Source of the DNA: Sulfopaludibacter sp035551455
Lineage (GTDB): Bacteria; Acidobacteriota; Terriglobia; Bryobacterales; Bryobacteraceae
Assembly: GCA_035551455.1 (NCBI GenBank)
Contig: DASZMZ010000361.1
Location: 1 to 18,130, forward strand
DNA: 18,130 nucleotides
Reading direction: 5' to 3'
Shown here piece after piece: positions 5,904 through 13,497 of this stretch; position 1 is the first letter of the stretch; the number at the start of each line of letters is the position of its first letter. A model generated the notes under the pieces. That model saw only the letters and a program-made list of their open reading frames with translations, did no database searches and was not told the origin of the DNA. The position numbers were made by a program, and so were the translations under genes.

Positions 5904-8900
5904 ATGCCGACTTCTCGCCTGATCTGGTGCGGTCTCCTTTGTGTGGCCGGCGCGCTGGCGCAGCGCAATGTCCAACCGGTACGGCCTCCCGAGAAATACC
6001 CGACGGTGCTCGCGCGCCTTGATGCCATGTCCGCGATTCCGCTCACGCAGTGGATGGCTCACGCCGACATCCCGCATGGCGAGGACCCGTCACTGGACGA
6101 TTCCGCCTGGACCAAGGTCACCCTCACCGGAGGCCGCGGCCAGCAGGGTCAGGGACAGTCCGCGGGCATGGCCTGGTATCGCGCCACCTTCACCGTGCCG
6201 GCAGCAGTGGGAGGCATGGACATTCGCGGCGCGACCCTCAAACTGATGCCGCGGTTTTCCAACGATGGCCGCGTCTTCGTGAACGGCGGCCTCGTGGCCC
6301 AGGGCGAAGGCCGCACGCTCGACCCCATCCTGCTTACCAATCGGGCAGCCGCCGGTCAGAAGTACGTCATCGCCGTGAAGGTCCCTTTCCATGCGGCGAC
6401 GGGCCGCTTCCAGGGCGCGCAGATTCACGTCGAGTACAACCAGTCCACCGACCCCGCGGTGCTTCGCAGTGAGATTCAGTCCGCCGAGGACCTGATCAAT
6501 GGCTCGCCCGCCGCCGCAGCCGAGCACCAGCCCCAGCTCGATAACGCCGTCAAAGCGATCGACCTCCCGGCACTCGATCGCGGAGACTCTGTCGCCTTCT
6601 CACGCTCGCTCGATGCCGCCGCCCACGGCCTCGCGCCGATCAAAGATTGGGACAGCCAATACACCATCCGCCTGGTGGGCAATTCGCACATCGATATGGC
6701 CTGGCTCTGGCCCTGGACGGAGACCGTGGAAGTCGTTCGCGACACCTTCACCACCGCGCTCCAGCTGATGCGCGAGTATCCCGGCTTCACCTACGCCCAG
6801 TCCAGCGTGCAGGATTACGACTGGCTCCGTGAGAAGTACCCGGCCGAGTTTCGCGAGATTCAGCAGCGCGTCAAAGAGGGCCGCTGGGAGCTGGTGGGCG
6901 GCATGTGGGTCGAGCCCGACCTCAATATGCCGGACGGCGAAGGGCTCGTCCGCCAGTTGCTCGTGGGCACGCGCTTCTTCAAGAAGTACTTCGACAAGGA
7001 CACCACCATCGGTTGGAATCCAGATTCGTTCGGCTATAGCTGGCAGCTTCCGCAGATCTATAAGAAGTCCGGTTTCGATACCTTCGTCACGCAGAAGATG
7101 TCCTGGAATGAGACCACCGCGTTTCCGCACAAGCTCTTCTGGTGGGAATCGCCGGACGGCAGCCGCGTGCTCACTTACTTCCCCCACGGCTATTCGGGCG
7201 GCATCAATCCGGTGAGCCTCTCGCAGGACGTGGCCGACTACTCGGCTCAGACCAAGTTCCCGGAGATCATGCACCTGTACGGAGTGGGCGATCACGGCGG
7301 CGGTCCCACGCGCCAGATGCTGGACGAAGCCATGAAGATGCAGAGCCCCTCGGCCACCTATCCGAAGACGGTCTTCAGCACCGCGCGCCAGTTCTTTGAC
7401 GACGTGGAAACGCGGATCAAAACCGGCGGCTTGCAAGTGCCCGTCTGGAAGGATGAGATGTACCTTCAGTATCACCGCGGCTGCTACACCACGCAGTCGG
7501 AGACCAAGCGCCTCATCCGCCACAACGAGGAACTGCTGCAGAATGCCGAGAAGTTCGCCTCGCTGGCTTTCGTCAATGCGAAGCGGCCGTACAGCAACGA
7601 GGAGTTCGAGTCCATCTGGAAGCGCGTCCTCTTCGATCACTTCCACGACATCATGCCCGGCTCCGGCATCGGCATCAATTACGCCGACGCCGACCGCAAC
7701 CTGGAAGACGCCAGCCTGCGCAGCGAGAAGATCCTGGACGGCGCGCTTGACGACCTCAGCGCCGGCATCGACACCGCCGGAGCGGGCACTCCCGTCGTGG
7801 TCTACAACTCGCTCTCCTGGGACCGCACCGCGCCTGTGAGCTTCGAAGTCCACGCGCCTGCGGCGGGCCAGCATCTGGAAGTTCGCGACTCCTCAGGCCA
7901 GCCGCTGCCGTCGCAAGTGATCTCGTCGGATGGTCCGCGCCTCACCGTGCAGGCGATCGCGAAGAACGTGCCGTCCATGGGATATGAAGTGCTGCATGTG
8001 GTCTCGGCGGCTAACGCGCGGCCGGCCGCTTCGGCGCTCAAGGTGAACGGCACCGAAGTCGAGAACGAGTTTCTGCGAATGAAGATCGACGCCAAAACGG
8101 GCTGCATCACCAGCCTGATCAATAAGGCCGACGGTAAGGACGCCGTAGCCGCCGGTGGCTGCGGCAACCTGCTGCAAGCCTTCAAAGACGTGCCTCGCAC
8201 GCAGGACGCCTGGGAGATCCGCTTCGATCAGGACGAGTGGGATCTCAAGCAGCCCAAAGAGGTGAAGGTCGTCGAGAATGGACCGGATCGCGTGGTCGTC
8301 CGCATCAGCCACACGTTCCGCGCGCCCAACCATCCCGACCGGCCCGATTCCGTCATCCAGCAGGACGTCACGGTCTACGCCGGAGTGCCGCGCGTCGATG
8401 TCCGCACCCGTGTCGACTGGCAGGAAGAACACGTGCTCTTGAAGGCCGCCTTCCCCGTGAGCGTGCAAGCCACCAAGGCCACCTTCGAGATTCCGTACGG
8501 CACCATTGAGCGGCCTACCACCCGCAATACGCCCGAAGAGAAGGCCATGTTCGAAGTGCCGGCCATCCGCTGGGGCGATATCTCCGATGCGTCGCACGGC
8601 TTCAGCCTCCTCAACGCCAGCAAGTATGGATACGACGCCGTGGGCAACCTGATCCGCCTCTCCCTGCTGCGCTCGCCGCAGATGCCGGCGCCCGATAATC
8701 ACATCGCCGATCAGGGCCTTCACGAGTTCACCTACGCGCTCTACGCGCACGCCGGCGATTGGAAGGCCGGCAACACCATGCGCCAGGGCTATGAGTTGAA
8801 CTACCCGCTCATCGCCACCGTCACGCAGGGCCACGCCGGCAGCCTGCCCGCCAGGCACTCGTGGGCCCGCGTGGAGCCGGGCAACGTCATCCTCACCGTC

Positions 8901-9128
8901 ATGAAGAAGGCTGAAGACGACGATAGCGTGGTCTTCCGCTTCTACGAGTTCGAAGGCAAGCCGGCGCGTGTGAAACTGCAGTTGCCGCGCAAGGCCGCCT
9001 CGGCTGTTGAGACCAACCTCATGGAGAAGCGCGGCGCCGAACTCGGCCTCGCCGCCGACGGCATGAGCGTCACCGTGCCCGCCGGGCCGTACGAAATCAA
9101 GACCGTCGCCGTGACTTTTCCCAAGTAG
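5904..9128 (+). CDS. Exported glycoside hydrolase family 38 alpha-mannosidase-type enzyme
   Basis: A 1074-aa enzyme that should hydrolyse alpha-mannosides with retention, using a zinc-bound active site. Order seen: signal peptide (1-19, ending GALA/Q), galactose-binding-like beta domain (about 48-178, with SLDDSAWTKV, WYRATF and VFVNGGLV), helical linker, GH38 catalytic domain (about 255-520), mid domain with the QYHRGCYTTQSETKR segment, and C-terminal beta domains (about 640-1074). Catalytic marks: NSHIDMAWLWPW with His262/Asp264, GGMWVEPDLNMPDGE, WNPDSFGY with nucleophile Asp374, QKMSWNET, and HFHDIMPGS with His581/Asp582. ATG 5904 is chosen over GTG 5886 because it starts the signal peptide cleanly; there is no clear Shine-Dalgarno, and the LacI operator occupies that place. 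The stop abuts the lacI ATG. The exact glycan linkage cannot be read from sequence. Confidence 0.93.
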   Translation: MPTSRLIWCGLLCVAGALAQRNVQPVRPPEKYPTVLARLDAMSAIPLTQWMAHADIPHGEDPSLDDSAWTKVTLTGGRGQQGQGQSAGMAWYRATFTVPAAVGGMDIRGATLKLMPRFSNDGRVFVNGGLVAQGEGRTLDPILLTNRAAAGQKYVIAVKVPFHAATGRFQGAQIHVEYNQSTDPAVLRSEIQSAEDLINGSPAAAAEHQPQLDNAVKAIDLPALDRGDSVAFSRSLDAAAHGLAPIKDWDSQYTIRLVGNSHIDMAWLWPWTETVEVVRDTFTTALQLMREYPGFTYAQSSVQDYDWLREKYPAEFREIQQRVKEGRWELVGGMWVEPDLNMPDGEGLVRQLLVGTRFFKKYFDKDTTIGWNPDSFGYSWQLPQIYKKSGFDTFVTQKMSWNETTAFPHKLFWWESPDGSRVLTYFPHGYSGGINPVSLSQDVADYSAQTKFPEIMHLYGVGDHGGGPTRQMLDEAMKMQSPSATYPKTVFSTARQFFDDVETRIKTGGLQVPVWKDEMYLQYHRGCYTTQSETKRLIRHNEELLQNAEKFASLAFVNAKRPYSNEEFESIWKRVLFDHFHDIMPGSGIGINYADADRNLEDASLRSEKILDGALDDLSAGIDTAGAGTPVVVYNSLSWDRTAPVSFEVHAPAAGQHLEVRDSSGQPLPSQVISSDGPRLTVQAIAKNVPSMGYEVLHVVSAANARPAASALKVNGTEVENEFLRMKIDAKTGCITSLINKADGKDAVAAGGCGNLLQAFKDVPRTQDAWEIRFDQDEWDLKQPKEVKVVENGPDRVVVRISHTFRAPNHPDRPDSVIQQDVTVYAGVPRVDVRTRVDWQEEHVLLKAAFPVSVQATKATFEIPYGTIERPTTRNTPEEKAMFEVPAIRWGDISDASHGFSLLNASKYGYDAVGNLIRLSLLRSPQMPAPDNHIADQGLHEFTYALYAHAGDWKAGNTMRQGYELNYPLIATVTQGHAGSLPARHSWARVEPGNVILTVMKKAEDDDSVVFRFYEFEGKPARVKLQLPRKAASAVETNLMEKRGAELGLAADGMSVTVPAGPYEIKTVAVTFPK

Positions 9129-10187
9129 ATGGCCAAACAATCGCACCCGACGCTGGCTGATATCGCCAAGATCGCCAAAGTGGCGCCGATGACCGTGTCG
9201 CGTGTGATCAATTCCAACGGGTACGTGAGCGACAAGGTTCGCAAGCGCGTGCAACTGATCATCGACCGCCTGGAATACCATCCCAATGCGCTGGCCCGCA
9301 GCCTCAAGAGCCAGAGCACCCGCGTGGTGGGGATTCTGCTGCCCGATATCAAGAATCCCTTCTCCGGCGAACTGGCGGACAGCATTCAACAGGTGCTGCT
9401 GGAGCGCGGCTACTCGGCCTTCATCTGCACCACCGAACAGAGCGTGCAGCGCGAGCAGGCGGCTCTGGGCGCCTTCTTCGATCATCGCGTGGCGGGCATT
9501 GTGGTGGCTACGCTCGAGACCAAGGAGGGCGACGAGGCGCTGGAGCGATTCATCCGCCGCGGCATGCCCATCGTGTCCGTGGGACGCGAGCCCGGACTTT
9601 CGGCGGTGGACCGCGTCACCGCCAATCACTGGCGCGGCGGGTACGACGCCGCGCAGCATCTGATTGCCATGGGCCACCGCCATATCGCCTACGTGGGGGC
9701 CTCCGCCGCACACGCCCGCCGCTTGCGCCGCTTTGAAGGCTTCTGCGATGCGCTCCACGAGCACGGCCTCGAAGTGCGCGAAGAGTGGGTAGCTGGACCG
9801 TCCAGCGATTCCGGCCCGGGCTTCTCGACTCTGGCCGATGGGTACGCCGCCACCCAGCGTCTGCTCGATCTCTCGCGCCGGCCCACCGCTCTGTTCGCCC
9901 GCAACGATTTCACCGCCATGGGCGCCATCAGCGCCGCGCGCGACCGCGGCCTGCGCATTCCGGAAGACCTGGCCATCGTGGGCTTCGATAACGTACCGCT
10001 CTCCGCCTTCACCACGCCGCCGCTCACCACCGTGCAGCAGCCCACTGCCGAGCAGGGACAACGCGCCGCGCAGTTGCTGCTCGAACGCATCGAAGGCGAG
10101 GTGGAGATGGAGCGTCGCGAAGTCACCTTCGATTGCCACCTGGTGATTCGCTCCTCTACGCAGACCGCGGCGGTGACTGGTCCATGA
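9129..10187 (+). CDS. LacI-family transcriptional repressor of the sugar operon
   Basis: A 352-aa LacI/GalR regulator. The DNA-binding head has TLADIAKIAKVAPMTVSRVI at 8-27, and the hinge helix PNALARSL at 52-59 carries the leucine that inserts into a central CpG. The remainder is the sugar-binding core, with VGILLPDIKNPFSGEL, a GMPIVSVGRE strand, GHRHIAYVG, TALFARNDFTAMGA and the IPEDLAIVGFDNVPLSAFTTPPLTTV signature. Its ATG follows the mannosidase stop with no gap, and its stop overlaps the transporter ATG by 4 bp. It therefore sits inside the operon it probably controls through TGGTAGCGTTACCA at 5887-5900, giving autoregulation. The effector is probably a sugar released by the pathway; its identity is not visible. 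Confidence 0.95.
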   Translation: MAKQSHPTLADIAKIAKVAPMTVSRVINSNGYVSDKVRKRVQLIIDRLEYHPNALARSLKSQSTRVVGILLPDIKNPFSGELADSIQQVLLERGYSAFICTTEQSVQREQAALGAFFDHRVAGIVVATLETKEGDEALERFIRRGMPIVSVGREPGLSAVDRVTANHWRGGYDAAQHLIAMGHRHIAYVGASAAHARRLRRFEGFCDALHEHGLEVREEWVAGPSSDSGPGFSTLADGYAATQRLLDLSRRPTALFARNDFTAMGAISAARDRGLRIPEDLAIVGFDNVPLSAFTTPPLTTVQQPTAEQGQRAAQLLLERIEGEVEMERREVTFDCHLVIRSSTQTAAVTGP

Positions 10188-11455
10188 GCGCTCGACTGGT
10201 GCCGGGCCTCCGCTGGTGGATTGCCGGACTGATCTTCCTGGCTACGCTGATCAACTTTCTGAATCGCCTGGTGATCGCCGTTCTCGGCCCCGTCATCACG
10301 CGCGACCTGCATCTGAGCGCCAGTCAGTTCGCCGGACTTACCACGTGGTTCCTGGCGGCCTATACCATCAGTCAGTTGCTTTCCGGCAGGCTCTACGACC
10401 GCATCGGCACCAAGCGCGGCTTCACAGTATCCATCGTCGTCTGGTCGCTAGCCTCCATGGCGCATGCCGCCGCGCGCGGTCTGTTCGCGCTCGACTGCTT
10501 CCGATTCCTACTCGGCGCGGGAGAGGCCGGCAATTGGCCGGGCGCTGCCAAGGTGATTGCCGAGTGGTTCCCCATACGCCAGCGCGCCTTCGGCATGGCC
10601 ATCTTCAATAGCGGGACCTCGCTCGGGTCCGTGGTCGCAACCCCGCTCATCATCATGATGCAGCGCGTGGTGGGCTGGCAGAACACCTTCCTGGTGATGG
10701 GCGGTTTGGGCTTCGTCTGGTTGGCGCTGTGGCAGCGATACTACCAGCCGCCCGAACGCCATCCGCTCATCACTCCCGAAGAGTACGCGCTCATTCAAGC
10801 CGACCGGCCGGTAACGAAGGAGCCGCGCGCCACCTGGGGCGAGTTGCTGCGCCATCCGCAGGCGTGGGCCATCCTGCTGGCGCGCTTCTTCGCCGACCCG
10901 GTCTGGTGGCTGTATATCACGTGGCTGCCGTTGTACCTCTTCAACGTCCGCCATTTCACATTGAGCAAGATCGCGGCCTTCGCCTGGCTGCCGTTCGTGG
11001 CGGCCGATGCCGGTAGTCTGGCCGGAGGTTGGGCATCGGGCTATCTGATCTCGCGCGGCTGGACGGTGAACCGGGCGCGCAAGTCGGTGATCGTGGTCGG
11101 CATGCTCTGCATGTGTGTGGGCATGTTCGCACCGGCGGCGCAAAGCTCTACCGTCGCACTGGCGCTAATCGCCGTGGTGCTCTTCGGTTTTCAAAGTTGG
11201 ATCAATAACGTGCAGACCATGCCCAGCGATTATTTCCCGGAAAACGCGGTCGGCTCGATCACGGGTATGGGCGGCATGGGAGCCGGCATCGGCGCCATGC
11301 TGTTGATTCAGGGGACGGGATTTGTAGTGGATCATTTTCATTCATACACACCGATTCTGGTCTTGGCGGGCCTCTTGCCGGTAGCGGCTACCGCTGTTCT
11401 ATTCCAGCTCGGCGGACCCATCCGGCGCTTAACACTTCAAACGGAGACGCAATGA
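10184..11455 (+). CDS. MFS transporter, ACS (hexuronate/anion:cation symporter) type
   Basis: A 423-aa inner-membrane carrier with about 12 hydrophobic segments. The first starts near residue 11. The MFS motif-A-like loop GRLYDRIGTKRG is at 68-79. The FNSGTSLGSV segment after AEWFPIRQRAFGM, and the WWLYITWLPLYL helix in the second half, are typical of the ACS family (ExuT, glucarate and similar carriers). These import sugar acids or related small anions by proton symport. ATG 10184 is chosen over an in-frame ATG at 10133 because of the 4-bp overlap with lacI and the short hydrophilic N-terminus before the first helix. The position between lacI and the SDR suggests import of the mannosidase product or an oxidised derivative; the exact substrate is unknown. 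Confidence 0.92.
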   Translation: MSARLVPGLRWWIAGLIFLATLINFLNRLVIAVLGPVITRDLHLSASQFAGLTTWFLAAYTISQLLSGRLYDRIGTKRGFTVSIVVWSLASMAHAAARGLFALDCFRFLLGAGEAGNWPGAAKVIAEWFPIRQRAFGMAIFNSGTSLGSVVATPLIIMMQRVVGWQNTFLVMGGLGFVWLALWQRYYQPPERHPLITPEEYALIQADRPVTKEPRATWGELLRHPQAWAILLARFFADPVWWLYITWLPLYLFNVRHFTLSKIAAFAWLPFVAADAGSLAGGWASGYLISRGWTVNRARKSVIVVGMLCMCVGMFAPAAQSSTVALALIAVVLFGFQSWINNVQTMPSDYFPENAVGSITGMGGMGAGIGAMLLIQGTGFVVDHFHSYTPILVLAGLLPVAATAVLFQLGGPIRRLTLQTETQ

Positions 11456-12219
11456 AGAACTATATGGATTTGACGGGCCAGGTTGCCCTCATCACGGGAG
11501 CATCCAGCGGCATCGGCGCAGCGGCCGCAACCCTCATGGCGGAATTGGGCGCTCGCGTGGCCATTGGCTATCACAACAACGAAGAAGGCGCGGCTGCAGT
11601 GGTAGCCGCGATCAGCGCGGCCGGGGGTAAGGCCATCAAGATTCAAGCCGACTTCCGCAAGATGGCCGAAGTGCGGCCCCTGGTGGAGCAGACGGTGAGC
11701 CAACTGGGTCCTATCGATATCCTGGTCAATAATGCCGGCTCGCTGGTGAAGCGGTATCCCTTGCGCGGCCTCACGGATGAAGGCTGGGATGAGATCATGA
11801 ATCTCAATCTCAAGAGCGCCGTACGCTGCACGCAGGAAGTGGCGCCGTCGATGATGGATCGCAAGCGCGGCGCCATCGTCAACGTGGTCTCCATTGCCGC
11901 GCATAACGGCGGAGGACCCGGAGCCGGACCGTACGCCGCATCCAAAGCGGCGCTCATCACGATGACGAAATCGCAGGCCAAAGAACTGGCGCCCTACGGC
12001 GTGCGCGTGAACGCCCTTTCGCCGGGAGTGATCGCCACGCCCTTCCACGAGGTCTTCTCCACGCCGGAGATGATGACGAATTTCGTCAAGATGATCCCCC
12101 TCGGCCGCGTCGGTCAACCCATGGAATGCGCCCAGGTCATCGCCTTCCTGGTATCGAACGCCGCCAGCTACATGGTGGGCGAGACCGTGGAAGTCAACGG
12201 CGGCCAATTGATGCGCTGA
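11452..12219 (+). CDS. Short-chain dehydrogenase/reductase, probable sugar or sugar-acid dehydrogenase
   Basis: A 255-aa classical SDR. The NAD(P) loop is TGASSGIG (15-22), the structural motif NNAG is at 93-96, and the catalytic triad is Ser147, Tyr161 and Lys165 (YAASK). The C-terminus ends in VEVNGGQLMR, the usual cofactor-fold edge. In a locus with a mannosidase, LacI and an ACS-type carrier the likely role is oxidation or reduction of the imported sugar (KduD-like or glucose-1-dehydrogenase-like), but SDR sequence alone does not fix the substrate. The start overlaps the transporter stop (ATGA at 11452-11455). It is the last gene of the operon; the stop is 7 bp from the convergent MBL gene, with no hairpin between them. 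Confidence 0.92.
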   Translation: MKNYMDLTGQVALITGASSGIGAAAATLMAELGARVAIGYHNNEEGAAAVVAAISAAGGKAIKIQADFRKMAEVRPLVEQTVSQLGPIDILVNNAGSLVKRYPLRGLTDEGWDEIMNLNLKSAVRCTQEVAPSMMDRKRGAIVNVVSIAAHNGGGPGAGPYAASKAALITMTKSQAKELAPYGVRVNALSPGVIATPFHEVFSTPEMMTNFVKMIPLGRVGQPMECAQVIAFLVSNAASYMVGETVEVNGGQLMR

Positions 12220-12226
12220 GGATTCC

Positions 12227-13429
12227 CTACCCGGCTGCAAAGGGGACAGTCATTTTCACGCGGTCGGACTCGTCGGTATGATCGAGGACCATCACTTCGA
12301 ACGGGTCGCCTCCGGGATGGACGCGGACCACTACGTGACCTTCGGCGCTGGCGAGTCCGGCCAGCAATCGTGCGTTCAGCAGTTTGCTGATGTCCGTGAG
12401 ATTCGTGGCGTAGATCTGGCGTGAGTGCCTCTCCAGACGCTCCAACTGCATCGTATCGGGATGGCTGATGTGCCAGGTGGGAATGATGAAGACCTTCGGC
12501 CGCAGCAACTTCACGAACTCCGGTCCGGCCGCATCGTAGTAGCCGTGATGATTCACCACCGCCACGTCCACCGGGCCGGTCGCGCGCGCCACCGGCGTTT
12601 CGATGTCGCGCCACGGCGCCTCGCCGTCGTTCGTGCTGCAGGTGAGGTCGCCGCCCGTGTAATAGGAGAACTTTCCGTAGCTCACCCGGATGGCCGCCGA
12701 ACACATGTTCTCTGTTGGCGGTAACGGCGGCGAGTCCGGGAAGTGGCGGCGTGTTGTTTCTCCGCTGCCCGTCCACACCTCGCCATTTGCCGCGATGTTG
12801 CGCACGGAGAATTGCGGATAGTCCCGCGGTTGACGGAGCAGCCGCATTTGCGTGCCCGCCCCTACCTGGAAACGCTCGACTGCCTTCCCCTGTTTTCGGC
12901 GGCTTTCCACGTACTTGAAATAGTTCACGGCGAAGGGAGCCGTCGATCGCGCAGGGTAATCGTATTGCGGATATCCGCGGTCGATCAGCGTGCGCACCGG
13001 CAGCAGCGCATCCACATCCGACACACCCGTCAAGCGGTACGTCGAGTCGCTGGAAGCCGGCGTATCCGGTCCCACGTCGCCAAGATGATCGGGATGCAGA
13101 TGGGAGACCAGCAGGTAATCGAGTTCGTTGCGGCCCGCCGAGCGCAACTGGCGCGCCGCATAGCGCGCCATCCACTGACCGGGCCGGCGCGAAGAATCGG
13201 GCATCGGCGGCGCGGACACCTGTAGCGAATCCTGTGTGGCGCCCGCATCGATCATCATGCTGGTGCCGTCGGGAAGCAGCAGAAACGTCGAACTGCCGCG
13301 GCCGGTCGCGATGTGATGAATGTCCAGGAGGCCCGGCTGCCACGCCGGAAACCGCGGCGACTCCTGAGCATCGAGGATACCCGCCATGCCGGCGGCCCCC
13401 AACAGTCGAATGAAATCGGATCGTGTCAT
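12227..13429 (-). CDS. MBL-fold metallohydrolase, ComEC/Rec2-like, possibly exported
   Basis: A 400-aa metallo-beta-lactamase-fold protein. Seen motifs: HLHPDH (His110, His112, Asp114, His115) for two metals, YYTGGD at 256-261, NHHGYYDA at 293-300 and a further His320 in the IIPTWH strand. The NHHG block and overall order resemble the ComEC/Rec2-type hydrolase group. The N-terminus MTRSDFIRLLGAAGMAGILDA resembles a Tat leader but has Arg-Ser in place of the twin arginines, so export is uncertain. ATG 13429 is used; a TTG at 13435 is in frame two codons earlier. No Shine-Dalgarno is visible, and a strong hairpin (13439-13475) ends 9 nt upstream. Substrate unknown. Confidence 0.88.
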   Translation of the reverse strand: MTRSDFIRLLGAAGMAGILDAQESPRFPAWQPGLLDIHHIATGRGSSTFLLLPDGTSMMIDAGATQDSLQVSAPPMPDSSRRPGQWMARYAARQLRSAGRNELDYLLVSHLHPDHLGDVGPDTPASSDSTYRLTGVSDVDALLPVRTLIDRGYPQYDYPARSTAPFAVNYFKYVESRRKQGKAVERFQVGAGTQMRLLRQPRDYPQFSVRNIAANGEVWTGSGETTRRHFPDSPPLPPTENMCSAAIRVSYGKFSYYTGGDLTCSTNDGEAPWRDIETPVARATGPVDVAVVNHHGYYDAAGPEFVKLLRPKVFIIPTWHISHPDTMQLERLERHSRQIYATNLTDISKLLNARLLAGLASAEGHVVVRVHPGGDPFEVMVLDHTDESDRVKMTVPFAAG

Positions 13430-13438
13430 ACGCAAACA

Positions 13439-13475
13439 GTTCGGGCCTGCCGAACGGATTCGACAGGCCCGGAAC
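13439..13475 (-). terminator. Long imperfect hairpin between the TonB receptor and the MBL gene
   Basis: Outer GTT/AAC, then CGGGCCTG (13442-13449) pairing with CAGGCCCG (13464-13471), a C/A mismatch, and inner CGAA/TTCG around a CGGA loop, with one bulged G at 13472. Downstream of the receptor stop on the minus strand the tail reads TGTTTGCG, a poor T-run. It may terminate the receptor transcript or hide the MBL start region. Confidence 0.55.
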
Positions 13476-13497
13476 TACTGTAACGCCCAGTGAAGTC

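Noticed and set aside
7893..10139. A 748-codon open frame on the minus strand across the mannosidase and lacI genes
   Set aside because: It runs antisense to two well-supported genes and its product is His/Gly/Ala-rich with no recognisable domain.
11379..11393. Perfect 15-bp palindrome CGGTAGC-G-GCTACCG inside the transporter gene, similar in style to the LacI operator
   Set aside because: Odd-length centre, half-sites differ from TGGTA, and it lies within coding sequence encoding a plausible PVAAT stretch; most likely chance in GC-rich DNA, though an auxiliary operator cannot be fully excluded.
12217..12229. Possible bidirectional terminator between the convergent SDR and MBL genes
   Set aside because: Only 7 bp separate the stops and no inverted repeat is visible there.
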